Notes under the pieces: model-generated
Seen by the model: the letters and a program-made list of their open reading frames with translations, nothing else
Databases searched by the model: none
What the model was told of the DNA's origin: nothing
In this document: positions 12,642 to 23,659 of the stretch, piece by piece
How positions within the stretch are numbered: the first letter of the stretch is position 1
How the letters are laid out: the number at the start of each line of letters is the position of its first letter
Made by a program: the position numbers and the translations under genes
Assembly: GCF_042477335.2 (NCBI RefSeq)
Contig: NC_091255.1
Location: forward strand, 45,858,501 to 45,922,500
DNA: 64,000 bases
Source: Ovis canadensis
Lineage: Eukaryota; Chordata; Mammalia; Artiodactyla; Bovidae
Direction: 5' to 3'

Positions 12642-15074
12642 ACTTAGTTGTCTTTATAGAAAAAGGAGGAGGTTCAATAAATGGCTCAAATTCAAGCCCT
12701 GCCTTGAACTGAAAATAGACATCTTCCATTAGGGGAATTAGGATAGGTCCTCTTCTTGGGTGTTGCATGCATATCCAAGTTCAAATGGCAGCCTTCTCTG
12801 GGTGTGATAGGAACTGCGGGGTGCTTTCCAATATCCATTCCACCCCTTTTTTCTTCATAGTAGAACCTCAGTTGTATTCAGGATGTCAATAAGTTCCGCT
12901 GAAAAAAAAACTCCACATTTTCCAGCCTGTCTTAAAGTTAGGGGTGGTCATGTGACACAATTTTGGCCAATAAGATGTCAGTGGAAGACTCTGGCTTATT
13001 AAGGGGGGCAAACTCCACTGGTAGTTTCCTCTTTGTATACTTGGTCCTTCCTTCCCCAATCCCAGGAATGTGGAATTGATGGCTCCAACCTTAGCAGCCA
13101 TTATGTGAGCAGAAGGATGAAAACTCACCCTAGGAATAGCAGACTGGGCACCAGAGGAATCTGGGTTCCTGGTGATGTAAAGCCATCATTCCAGTTCTGG
13201 ATTACCTTTCTCTGGATTTCTTATTCAGTTCAGTTCATTTCAGTCGCTCAGTCCGGTTTGACTCTTTGTGACCCCATGAATCACAGCATGCCAGGCCCCC
13301 CTGTCCATCACCAACTCCTGGAGTTCACTCAGACTCGCGTTCATCAAGTCAGTGATGCCATCCAGCCATTTCATCCTCTGTCGTCCCCTTCTCCTCCTGC
13401 CCCTAATCCCTCGCATCAGAGTCTTTGCCAATGAGTCAACTCTTCACATGAGGTGGCCAAAGTACTGGAGTTTCAGCTTTAGCATCATTCCTTCCCAAGA
13501 AATCCCAGGGCTGATTTCCTTTAGAATGGATTGGTTGGATCTCCTTGCAGTCCAAGGGACTCTCAAGAGTCCTCTCCAACACCACAGTTCAAAAGCATCA
13601 ATTCTTCGGCACTCAGCCTTCTTCACAGTCCACCTCTCACATCCATACATGACCACAGGAAAAACCATAGCCTTGACTAGACAGACCTTAGTCAGCAAAG
13701 TAATGTCTCTGCTTTTGAATATGCTATCTAGGTTGGTCATAACTTTCCTTCCAAGGAGTAAGCGTCTTTTAATTTCATGGCTGTAATCACCATCTGCAGT
13801 GATTTTGGAGCCCCCCAAAATTAAAGTCTGACACTGTTTCCACTGTTTCTCCATCTATTTCCCATGAAGTGATGGGACCGGATGCCATGATCTTCATTTT
13901 CTGAATGTTGAGCTTTAAGCCAACTTTTTCACTCTCTTCTTTCACTTTCATCAAGAGGCTTTTTAGTTCCTCTTCACTTTCTGCCATAAGGGTGGTGTCA
14001 TCTGCATATCTGAGGTTATTGATATTTCTCCCAGCAATCTTGATTCCAGCTTGTGTTTCTTCCAGTCCAGCGTCTCTCATGATCTACTCTGCATAGAAGT
14101 TAAATAAGCAGGGTGACAATATACAGCCTTGACATACTCCTTTTCCTATTTGGAACCAGTCTGTTGTTCCATGTCCAGTTCTAACTGTTGCTTCCTGACC
14201 TGCATACAGATTTCTCAAGAGGCAGGTCAGGTGCTCTGGTATTTCCATCTCTTTCAGAATTTTCCACAGTTTACTGTGATCCACACAGTCAAAGGCTTTG
14301 GCATAGTCAATAAAGCAGAAGTAGGTGTTTTTCTGGAACTGTCTTGCTTTTTCGATGATCCAGTGGATGTTGTCAATTTGACCTCTGGTTCCTCTGCCTT
14401 TTCTAAAACCAGCTTGAACATCTGGAAGTTCACGGTTCACGTATTGCTGAAGCCTGGCTTGGAGAATTTTGAGCATTACTTTACTAGCATGTGAGATGAG
14501 TGCAATTGTGCAGTAGTTTGAGCATTCTTTTGCATTGCCTTTCTTTGGGATTGGAATGAAAACAGACCTTTTCCAGTCCTGTGGCCACTGCTGAGTTTTC
14601 CAAATTTGCTGGCATGTTGAGTGAAGCACTTTCACAGCATCATCTTTCAGGATTTGAATAGCTTCACTGGAATTCCATCACCTCCACTAGGTTTGTTTGT
14701 AGTGATGCTTCCTAAGGCCCACTTGACTTTACACTCTCAAGATGTCTGGCTCTAGGTGAGCGATCACACCATTGTGGTTATCCGGGTCATGAAGATCTTT
14801 TTTGTATAGTTCTTCTGTGTATTCTTGCCATCTCTTCTTAATATCTTCTGCTTCTGTTAGGTCCATACCATGTCTGTCCTTTATCGAGCCCATCTTTGCA
14901 TGAAATGTTCCCTTGGTGTCTCTAATTTTCTTGAAGAGATCTCCAGTCTTTCCCATTCTGTTCTTTTCCTCTATTTCTTTGCACTGATCACTGAGGAAGG
15001 CTTTCTTATCGCTTCTTGCTATTCTTTGGAACTCTGCATTCAGATGCTTATATCTTTCCTTTTCTCCTTTGTTT
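12642..15074 (-). repeat. right arm of large inverted repeat
   Basis: Reverse complement of 9187-11622. The inner flank begins at about 12642, followed by BovB copy E. Both arms share the same private stop (GCAGAGTAGATC in copy C, mirrored near 14085), the VCQGC variant in RT and the unique flank. The loop is about 1.0 kb. The outer edge at 15074 falls at the BovB position where copy B also ends. Confidence 0.88.
13229..15074 (-). mobile_element. BovB LINE 3' half, copy E
   Basis: Minus-strand BovB from within the linker (starting at the TCCTTTTCTCCTTTG site, 15057) to the 3' terminus. Frames: linker 14956-14729; RT 14635-14084, with DWKRSVFIPIPKKG and FCFIDYAKAFDCVDH; RT with [11 protein letters not shown] 14080-13787; C-terminal part 13854-13444. 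It shares its 3' flank and private changes with copy C, so it is the duplicated partner. Confidence 0.93.
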
Positions 15075-15075
15075 C

Positions 15076-15145
15076 CACCTTAGGGGCGGCGGCCGGGAGG
15101 AGCCACCCCACACCTGAGATCAGGGGCGGCGGCCAGGAGGAGCCA
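15076..15145 (+). repeat. GC-rich tandem fragment, L1 5'UTR-like
   Basis: Two close copies of a GC-rich unit (GGGGCGGCGGCCGGGAGGAG and a variant), about 45 bp apart. They resemble the repeated 5'UTR units of ruminant L1 as I remember them. The fragment sits exactly at the outer edge of the right inverted-repeat arm. Assignment to L1 is from memory. Confidence 0.45.
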
Positions 15146-15347
15146 CCGCTCCTTGGAAAGATGGGAAAGATGAAGGCAAAAGGAGGAGGAGAAGGGAGCA
15201 GCAGAGGATGAGATGATTGGATAGCATCATGGATTCAAAGGACATGATCTGAACAAACTCCATGAATGAGACAGTGGAGGACAGAGGAGCCTTGTGTGCT
15301 ACAGTCCTTGGGGACCCAAAGAGTCAGACACGACTTAGCAACTGAAC
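15146..15347 (+). mobile_element. BovB 3'-end fragment
   Basis: Ends GACACGACTTAGCAACTGAA, the 3' end of an older BovB subfamily. Its private sequence is the near reverse complement of the 3' part of copy D at 11801-11990, including the unusual CACACAAGGCTCCTCTGTCC stretch. Confidence 0.8.
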
Positions 15348-15359
15348 AGCAATTCCACT

Positions 15360-15640
15360 GTATGTAATAACACATCTTTATCCATTCATCTGTTGATAGG
15401 TACTTAGGTTGCTTTCATCTTTAGGCTGCTGTAAATAAGGCTGCAATTAATATATGGATGCATTTATCTTTTTGAATTAATGTTTCTGCTTTGAGTGGAG
15501 ATGCTTTCACTTTCTTCTTCCACTTCCCAGATGTGAAACTGTTGTATCATGATTGTCTTATTTTTAACCTTTTTGAAGAACTTCTATACTGTTGTCCCAT
15601 AGTAGCTGTACCAGTTTACATTCCCACCAGCAGTATATTA
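15360..15640 (-). mobile_element. L1 ORF2 C-terminal fragment
   Basis: Reverse complement of the end of L1 ORF2: the phrases TCCATTCATCTGTTGATAGG and TTTACATTCCCACCAGCAG are typical of mammalian L1. Diverged and non-coding. Confidence 0.75.
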
Positions 15641-15644
15641 GTGT

Positions 15645-15775
15645 TGTAATGTACAGCACAAGCAATATAGTCAATACTTTGCAATAACTTTATATTAAGT
15701 TGCCATGTTATACACCTTAAGCTAATACAATGCTATATGTTAACCATATTTCAATAAAAATAGTACTAAATAGAG
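15645..15775 (+). mobile_element. L1 3'UTR end
   Basis: Contains TATACACCTTAAGCTAATAC and ends TTTCAATAAAAATAG, matching the last bases and poly(A) signal of artiodactyl L1. It is in the opposite orientation to the preceding ORF2 fragment, so the two may come from an inverted or composite L1. Confidence 0.65.
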
Positions 15776-16110
15776 AAAAGAGAATCAATGCGCTAAAAAA
15801 TTGAGTTTCTAATTCATTACGAAGGTGTGTTTGTTAAGGTAGGGAGGCAGAACATATTATATTTGACTATTAACCTCATTTGTAACTTAAAATACGTCTG
15901 CCTCTACTTATATTCTTGCCTCAGCCTCACAGTTGGGCCCATGTACTGTGTGCAAGACAGAACCCCAAAGGCACAGGTGTTGTCTCACAGCTAGTGTGTG
16001 ACTGTGTCTTCAGCAAACCTTCCTACTGTTCTGTTAAGCCATTGCTTCTGTGACAGGACCACTTGTTAAGACCAGGAATTCTGTGAGCATGAGCTCATTG
16101 TCATACCTAG
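15776..16110. other. no recognisable gene
   Basis: Nothing recognised in this stretch. Confidence 0.5.
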
Positions 16111-17044
16111 TCAGTCAATTCAGTTGCTCAGTCATGTCCAACTCTTTGTGACCCCATGGACTGCAGCACACCAGGCCTCCTTATCCATCACCAACTCCCA
16201 GAGCTTACTCAAACTCATGTCCATTGAGTCAGTGATGCCATCCAACCATCTCATCCTCTGTTGTCCCTTTCTCCTCCTGCCTTCAGTCTTTCCCAGCATC
16301 AGGGTCTTTTCCAATGAGTCAACTCTTCGCATCAGGTGGCCAAAGTATTAGAGTTGCAGCTTCAACATCAGTCCTATCAATGAAAATCCAGGACTGATCT
16401 CCTTTAGGATGGACAGGTAGGATCTCCTTGCAGTCCAAGGGACTCTCAAGAGTCTTCTCCAACACCACAGTTCAAAAGCATCAATCCTTCGGCATTCAGC
16501 TTTCTTTATAGTCCAACTCTCATATCCATATATGACTATGGAAAAACCATAGCTTTGACTAGACGGACCTTTGTTGGCAAAATAATCTCTTTGCTTTTTA
16601 ATATGCTGTCTAGTTTGGTCATAGCTTTTCTTCCAAGGAGCAAGCATCTTTTAATTTCATGGCTGCAATCACCATCTGCAGTGATTTTGGAGCCCAGAAT
16701 AATAAAGTCTGTCACTGTTTCCATTGTTTCCCCATCTATCCACCATGAAGTGATGGGACTGGATGCTATGATCTTAGTTTTCTGAATGTTGAGTTTTAAG
16801 CCAACTTTTTCACTCTCTTCTTTCACTTTCATCAAGAGGCTCTTTAGTTCTTCTTCACTTTCTGCTATAAGGGTGGTGTTATCTGTGTATCTGAGTTTAT
16901 TGCTATTTCTCCCAGCAGTCTTGATTCCAGGTTGTGCTTCATCCAGCCTGGCATTTCTCTTGATTTACTCTGCATATAAGTGAAATAAGCAGGGTGCTAA
17001 TATACAGCCTTGACGTACTCCTTTCCCAATTTCCTGACATACAG
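16111..17044 (-). mobile_element. BovB LINE fragment, copy F
   Basis: Minus-strand 3' part of BovB. RT end and C-terminal domain are readable in overlapping frames (16835-16536 and 16647-16348, with [19 protein letters not shown]). The 5' end at about 17020 carries a short internal deletion before the boundary. Confidence 0.92.
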
Positions 17045-17149
17045 GATGACGGAGGAGAAGGACGTGCGCTCATCTTCTCCTGCAAGAACTCCAACGTTGC
17101 AACTCACTGCTGAACAACCATCAACCGGAGAAGGTGGGTCCCACCAAAA

Positions 17150-17196
<47 letters not shown>
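17045..17196 (+). repeat. L1 5'-end-like fragment with poly(A) and (AT)n
   Basis: GACGGAGGAGAAGGACGTGC and the next ~100 bp resemble the start of the ruminant L1 5'UTR as I recall it. It ends in an A-run (17144-17156), then about 20 AT units (17157-17196), a likely polymorphic microsatellite. The L1 label is tentative. Confidence 0.5.
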
Positions 17197-17199
<3 letters not shown>

Positions 17200-17209
17200 A
17201 TACTTACTT

Positions 17210-18020
17210 CACCACAAAAAGTGTCCCCTGATTGCCATTCCACATTTTATAAGAGGCATCATGGTAATGTATGATGCATTCTATGCAGGGGGTTCTGGCA
17301 GGAGTGCTGAGGGCAGGCAGGCAGGCAAATTGGTACCCAAATGTATCTTACCCCCATGTGGACAAAGCACTGTCCTCCATTATGGGGAAGGGTTGAGTGA
17401 AGTCCATCCACCTTGCCTCTAGGTAGCCATCTGATTCCCAGGGAATTTGGGGAGGTTAGTATAGTCTGCTTTGGCAGATTGGGCACTCACCAGTAGCAGA
17501 AGCCAATTCACCCTTGGAAAGGGAGGAATATGTCTCCATTATGGCTGCTTTGTACCTGGGCCCACTGAGCAAGCACTAAGGTGGCTAGGCAGGGAAAACA
17601 ACCTCATGCCGGCTATTTACATTGATCCTAGTTAGGACCTTCCAGAGCAGAAAGGGTCTGCTGTAATCAACCTGCCTCTGAGTGGCAAGTTGGTCTCCTA
17701 GAAATGGGAGACAGCTTAGCCATTGTTTCTGCTGCTGACCAGTCAGACACTCAAAGACAGCAGCAGAAAGTAGATGAGCCTTAAAGTTGGGAGCCCACGT
17801 ACAGGGCCATGCTTAGCTGCACCTCTGCCGTTATAGCTATACTGCTCATGGGCATATTGGCATGCACTGGGCAGGGCTGGAGGGTGGGGAAGGAGAGGCT
17901 GGCTGACATCCATTGAATGAGTTAGCATATCCAGCTGGCTGTTGAGCACCTCTGAGATGGATGCCCTTTTAAGGTTACTGATGGAAAACATAAATATACG
18001 CACACTGATGCCCACTCCCA
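17210..18020 (-). pseudogene. degenerate ERV-L-like pol (integrase region)
   Basis: On the minus strand, short broken frames recall ERV-L-type pol. The peptide CQYAHEQYSYNGR (near 17840) resembles the N-terminal histidine motif of integrase. Further on, a stretch around DFTQPFP and DTFGYQFA, then NQGTLF near 17220, recalls the integrase core with its D-D spacing. Many stops are present and no frame exceeds about 90 codons. It is an ancient retroviral remnant, probably a MaLR/ERV-L interior, without function. The call rests on motif order alone. Confidence 0.5.
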
Positions 18021-19540
18021 TGTCCGTTCACACATATCTCTAGACCTCCTCTCTCTAGTCTTTCAATTTTTCTCCTTCCAGACCATCCACCCAAGCTATT
18101 CTTTATCATCTGGATTTTCAGTGAGAGGGCAGACCCTTCCCAAGCCTCTGGTTTCGTCACTTTTGCTAATGTACCATTGCACAAAGCAAACCACCTGGCC
18201 CAACCTAGATTAAAGGGTGAAACACAGGATCTGTTTTTTCATGGAAAGATTGGCAGTCACAGTGAAAGGGGTGTGAACATGGCAATTTGTGGCCATAACT
18301 GCAATCTACCACGGGGCTTTAGGACAAAGAAAAATCAAGGGTGTGGCTACCACACCCTTTTTAAAAGAACTTTGAGGGGATAAAGGCAGTGCCTACAAAT
18401 TCATTCAGCTAGACAAAAGTGTTCCTGGAATGATTAACTACAAACCAACAGAAGCCTGATATGTCTGTTCTTAAATATTTGATATTAAGACAGAGCATAA
18501 AAGAAATGTTTGCATGGCTTTTAGCCCATAAAGTTGTTGGAAATAAAATACATAGGAAACATTCATTTGTGGTAGAATTGTTGGCAAGGTGCCCCCAACT
18601 TGGACTGAAAGAGACAGGAGATGTAAAAGGATTCTGATGCCCCCACGTTTCTACTGTGAAAGGAAAATCAAAATGGACTGTGTACTGCTGAGAGCACTCT
18701 CCACAACTGAGCCAGGAAGCCACTAGGGAAGTGTGATGTGCACATCTCAGCCTGGATGGAATCTGGCCTTTCGACCTGATGAAGTCATGCTGAACATGTG
18801 CCAGAAGCTCAAGATAATTATCAGACCCTTACCCTAAAATGACTTCTGATTCCTTGAGGACAAATATTTTCATCAAATATTTGCATTAGAGTCCATCACA
18901 ATTCTTGCCAGGTAACTTTTAACAACCCAGGGGCTTGGAACTTTCTTTTGGAGTTACTCAAATCTGCGCCTCTCTGGTTGCAATTCTTAGGATCCCAAAT
19001 AAGTAAATAAATTCTTTGCTCATTTGCAGCTTCTGCATTATTATGATTATTATTTTAGTTGACACTGAGGACAAGGAGAAGGGTAACAAATCTTCTCCAC
19101 CAACACAGAGGGCATATTTTTAATGCCTGCTTCCAAAGTGACCAAGGAGGAGAATCAGAAAGGAAGGATCTTGTGGATACTGAGGTAGATCTTAACCAGA
19201 AGGTTGCTAAGGTGGTAAACAGCCTGCTGAGAATGTCATGGCGCCATGATGGTCCCATCTCTGCACTCACACTATTTGTCTTCTTGGGAACTGTGAGCAC
19301 AGTTGGCCACTCCCTCTTTCTGGGTACCCATTCTGTTTTTGGTTTCCACCCTACTACATCTTTCAGGTTTCCCTCCTACATCCTGACAGCTGCTTTCCAG
19401 TCTCTTGTACTGGCTCTCTCTCTGCTCAAACTCAAAACGTTGGAGTAATCCAAGGTCATTTCTGAGAGTCCTTTCTCCAACTATACAATATCCCTAGGAA
19501 ATTTCACTCAGACCCTGACATTAGATACCAACCCCATGCC
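18021..19540. other. no recognisable gene
   Basis: About 1.5 kb. A 129-codon open frame at 19059-19448 has no motif I recognise and an unremarkable composition. The AATAAATTCTTTGCTCATTTGC at about 19008-19026 looks like the end of an LTR, but I could not define its boundaries. Confidence 0.4.
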
Positions 19541-19949
19541 AATGACCATTAAATCTCTATATCTATCATTTTCTTAAATCCAGACTCGCTGCAATACTGC
19601 AATCCAGTTCTGACACTAACTACTCAGAGTTAGCACAGACATTACAGGTTTAAGGGCACAATCTCCCCCAACTGCCCTTACTTCACATGCCAAGTTTAGG
19701 GGTGTCATCCCCCTCACATTCAATAATTTGCTGGGATGACTCATAGAACTCAGGAAACTTTATACTTACTATACAGTTTTATTATAAAGGATATAAATCA
19801 GGACCAGCCACATGGAGAAATACATAGTGGAAGGTTTTGGAATGAAATTAGATGAGCCATTCTTACTCAGCTGAAGGCTGAGCTAGTTTGCCCTGCATTT
19901 CCTGGTTCTGGAACAACTTGATTGTATATGTTAGCCAGCTGGGGCCACT
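19541..19949. repeat. probable old interspersed repeat, unassigned
   Basis: The phrase GGATGACTCATAGAACTCAGG and the following TTATTATAAAGGATAT are ones I associate with dispersed mammalian LTR-type repeats, but I cannot name the family. Confidence 0.35.
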
Positions 19950-20381
19950 TTTCTCATAGTTTCAGAGGCTGGAAATCTGGGATCAGGGTACCAGCATGGT
20001 CAGGCTCTGGTGAGAGCTCTCTGCCTGGCCTGCAGACTGCCACGTCCTTGCTATGTGCTCATATGGAGGAGAGAGAGACTAGAAGTTCTCTTATGTATCT
20101 TTTTTTTTTTTTTGACTCATCCCATGGCATGTGATGTGTGATCTTAGTTTCCCAACCAGGGATAGAACCCATCCCTTCTGCAGTGGAAGCTCCGATTCTT
20201 AACCATTTCCCTAGACTGCCAGGGGAGTCTTGTGTATCTTCTTGTAAGAGCACTAATTCATTCTTTAGGGTCCCCATCCTCATGAACTCATCTAAAGCTA
20301 ATTACCTCCCAAAGGACTCATCTCTAATACCATTACACTATGGGTTCAGTGCATGAATTTTGAGAGGACACAATTCTTCCA
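19950..20381 (-). repeat. MaLR-type LTR interrupted by a SINE
   Basis: TTCAGAGGCTGG, GTGCTCATATGGAGGAGAGAG, AGAGCACTAATTC and CTAATTACCTCCCAAAGG occur in the order expected for an MST/MLT1-like LTR read in reverse. A CHR-type SINE splits it at 20101-20227. Confidence 0.6.
20101..20227 (-). mobile_element. CHR-type tRNA SINE fragment
   Basis: T-run at the left, then CCCAACCAGGGATAGAACCC, the reverse of the tRNA-Glu-like B-box region, and CTGCCAGGGGAGTC at the 5' end. Near-identical 13-bp target duplications (TCTTATGTATCTT / TCTTGTGTATCTT) flank it at 20089-20101 and 20228-20240. Confidence 0.85.
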
Positions 20382-20849
20382 TTGTTCTTGTTGTTCAGCC
20401 ACTAAGTTTCTTTGATTCAGGCTTCCCTGTCATTCACTATCTCCCAGAGTTTGCTCCAAGTCATGTCCACTGAGTCAGTGATGCCATCTAACCATCTCAT
20501 CCTGTGTCGCTCGCTTCTCCTCCTGCCTTCAATCTTTCCCAGCATCAGGGTCCTTTCCAATGAGTCAGCTCTTCACATCAGGTGACCCAAAACACTGGAG
20601 CTTCATCTTCAGCAGTAGTCCTTCCAATGAATATTCAGAACTTTACTTTCACCACAAGCCACATGCACAACTGAGTGTTGTTTCTTCTTTGGCCCAGCCA
20701 CTTCATTCTCTCTGGAGCTATTTTTCCGCTCTTCCCCAGTAGCATATTGGATACCTGCCAACCTGGGGGGCTCATCTTCCTGCGTCATGCCATTTTGCCT
20801 TTTCATACTGATCATGGGGTTCTCGAGGCAAGGATATTGAAGCAGTTCG
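20382..20849 (-). mobile_element. internally deleted BovB (5' end joined to 3' end)
   Basis: Bases 20382-20640 match the BovB 3' end. They continue directly into 20660-20849, which matches the BovB 5' region (the minus-strand frame at 20815-20609 begins MISMKRQNGM, like the N-terminal segment of copy B at 8478). The whole endonuclease and RT region is missing, so it could only have moved in trans. Confidence 0.8.
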
Positions 20850-20912
20850 TAGCACTGCAGTTTTTCTGTTATCTTATTTTTTTGTTTGTGAATCCCCCCT
20901 AAAGCTTGTCCT

Positions 20913-21185
20913 GCTGCTGCTGCTAAGTCACTTCAGTCGTGTCCGACTCTGTGGACCCCATAGACGGCAGCCCACCAGGCTCCCCCATCCCTGGGATTCT
21001 CTAGGCAAGAACACTGGAGTGGGTTGCCATTTCCTTCTCCAATGCATGAAAGTGAAAAGTAAAAGTGAAGTCGCTCAGTTGTGTCCGACTCTTTAGCAAC
21101 CCCATGGACTGCAGCCCACCAGGCTCCTCCATCCATGGGATTTTCCAGGCGAGGGTGCTGGAGTGGGGTGCCATTGCCTTCTCCG
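20913..21185 (-). mobile_element. Bov-A2 SINE (dimer)
   Basis: Full reverse-oriented Bov-A2 beginning with the CTGCTGCTGCTG tail. A 12-bp target duplication with one mismatch (AAAGCTTGTCCT / AAAGCCTGTCCT) lies at 20901-20912 and 21186-21197. Confidence 0.94.
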
Positions 21186-21197
21186 AAAGCCTGTCCT

Positions 21198-22695
21198 AGG
21201 TGACTGCAAAATGAGCTGTGTCTTTGGCCTCTTTGATGTTTGCTTGGGTTCTCTTTCTTCTACAGTATTGTACCCTTTGTTGTTTCAAGTATATTTTGCT
21301 AAGTCTCATGAGCCTTTTAATCATCTGATTGTGTGTAATTGCTGCATCTTCTTCCTTCTGAGCCCCCTACTTGGCTTCCACCGCTTCTGTGAACTTCCCA
21401 AAGGTCAGATGCCTCTAAATGGAGAGAGTGAGAGTGAGATGAGGCATTGTAATTGCTTCCACAGCGCTGCTGCAGAGCCCCCATGGTGACTGGAGGAAGA
21501 GGCCAGGGATGGCTCTAGCAGCTAGAGACAAGGCAAGGCCAGAACACCCTTCCACCTCATCTGTGTCCAAACTGAGTTCACAGCCCAGAATCCTCAGCTG
21601 CCCAAGTGCTCCTGTTCATCACTGCCCTCAGGTAGGAAGCAGCCATGGGCCCCAGAAGGTGTCTGCTCAGCTGACCACCTCCCCAGAGGGGAGAACAGTG
21701 GCTTCCAGGACCCCCAGCACTGACAAGTGCTCTGCCAAGGCCCTTTGATGGCCTGTTTAAAGCCCCCAGAGAGACTAGATGGAACTCCCTGAGAGTGAGG
21801 CACGCAGCTGGTTCTCAGGGATTCAAGAGTGTGAGGCTCTCTGCTCATGGTTTAACCAGTCCACTGCTTTCTCACAGCATCTCCATCACAAAACAGGAGG
21901 AGGATGAATGAGACTTTCAAATCATGATTTTGCAAATCACAGTATTCCTTACATGCAAGTGTTTCTGATAAAAAATTTAAAAGAAAGAGGAAGCAGATAA
22001 AGATATTGCTTAGGATGAAGGTTTAAAACTCTTATTATGTATAGGCCTTCCCTAATAACATAAATACTTAAGAGACTTGGCTGAAATAAATGTCCCTAAT
22101 GAGAGCCAGGCAGTGAGAATAGATCTCAGGACACCTGATGCACATGCTTTATACCTAGAAGAATTTACCAACTAATCCAATTTTTTTATTAAAAAGGAAG
22201 TAAAGGGGAAAACAGCTTTTGTTGTCCTATCAAATTCTACTTATTTCATTTCTTCCTCCAGTCTCCTAACATCTGCTTTTTCAAATATAAACAGTTCAAA
22301 ACTTCTACTGAAGACTACATCCTGGCCCACTTTCTTCCAGAAATTTTAACACACTAAACTCCCAAACTCTGCCTGCTCTGTCTGCTGTTTCTATTCTTGC
22401 CCAAAGTTTGAGGAAGAAAACCCAATCCTGAGAAATGATAAGTGAAATATATAATTGGAAAATAAAATTTCTCTCTAGAAGGGCCAGTTGAAGGCAGTAA
22501 AATTTCCCATAAAATCTAATTTTAACCTTTTGCTTCTTAGATATGGTTTCTTGTGGTCAGCCAAAATTTCCCCATCCAGAATGAAAAAAGCTTGCCAAAC
22601 AATCTTAGCTGTTCTGAGAACAATTTGAGACAAACCATGTCCTAGAAGTAAACCTACACACATTCTAGGGATAAAGTAAAAAAATAAACTCACTC
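21198..22695. other. no recognisable gene
   Basis: About 1.5 kb of apparently single-copy sequence. No splice-bounded conserved frame, RNA gene or repeat family recognised. Confidence 0.45.
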
Positions 22696-22699
22696 TGCA

Positions 22700-22929
22700 T
22701 GTATGCTAAGTCGCTTCAGTTGTGTCCGACTCTTTGAAACAATATAGATGGTAGACCACCAGGCCCCTTTGTCCTATTCATGTCCATGGGATTCTCTAGG
22801 CAATAATACTGGATTGGGTTGCCTTGCCCTCCTCCAGGGGATCATCCCACCCAGGGATCGAACCCATGTCTTTTGTATCTCCTGCATTTGCAAGTGGGTT
22901 CTTTACCACTAGCGCCACCCGGCAAGCCC
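22700..22929 (-). mobile_element. Bov-tA SINE
   Basis: Reverse-oriented: BovB-derived body first, then the tRNA-like head (GGGATCGAACCCATG, ACCACTAGCGCCACC). Probable imperfect target duplication AAACTCACTCT / AAACTGACTCT. Confidence 0.88.
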
Positions 22930-22979
22930 AAACTGACTCTAATAAAGCCTAAAACCAAACATCAACCAGACAGGGGTAA

Positions 22980-23184
22980 AAGTGAAAGCTGCTCAGTCAT
23001 GTCAGACCCTTTTGAGACCCCATGGACTGTAGCCTACCAGGCTCCTCTGTCCATGGGATTCTCCAGGCCAGAATACTGAAGTGGGTAGCTGTTCTCTTCT
23101 CCAGGGGATCTTCCCAACCCAGGAATCAAACCCGGTCTCCTACATTGCAGGCAGATTCTTTACCAGTTGAGCTACCAGAGAAGC
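22980..23184 (-). mobile_element. Bov-tA SINE
   Basis: A second reverse-oriented Bov-tA with GGGGATCTTCCCAACCCAGG and the tRNA-like segment ending GCTACCAGAGAAGCC. It differs enough from its neighbour to be an independent insertion. Confidence 0.88.
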
Positions 23185-23295
23185 CTTATTAAGGTTACCT
23201 ATTGGTAATTTAACTGCTTGCCAAAACCATATGTTATACTACATAATAAAAAATTACTGGACATGAGAAGGAAATAAGTAAATAACCTGCAGCTA

Positions 23296-23516
23296 GGGAC
23301 TCCATGGTAGTCCAGTGACTAAGACTCTGCACTCCCAATGCAGGGGGCTTGGGTTTGATCCCTAGTCAGGGAACTAGATCCCACATGCCACAACTAAGAA
23401 TTCGCACACTGCAACTAAAAGATCCTGCAAGCCATAACTAAAGATCTCAAGTGCTGCAACTAAGACCCAATGCAGCCAAGTGCATCAATATTAAAAAAAA
23501 AAAAAAACAACAACAA
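23296..23516 (+). mobile_element. CHR-type tRNA SINE
   Basis: Starts GGGACTCCATGGTAGTCCAG, contains the tRNA-derived TTTGATCCCTAGTCAGGGA, and ends in an A-rich tail. An exact 12-bp target duplication AACCTGCAGCTA lies at 23284-23295 and 23517-23528. This family is shared with other cetartiodactyls. Confidence 0.92.
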
Positions 23517-23659
23517 AACCTGCAGCTAAAACAGTCAACTGAAGCAACGTCTTCATTTTATTTGTAGCTACTTCACACAATTTCTCACTCCATGATACCC
23601 TAGACTTCTCTTCTTACACTTTACCTCCTTAACCACTGTACCCCGAGCTAACCTAGTTT

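Noticed and set aside
19059-19448. 129-codon open frame
   Set aside because: No motif, no splice context, no family recognised; length is compatible with chance.
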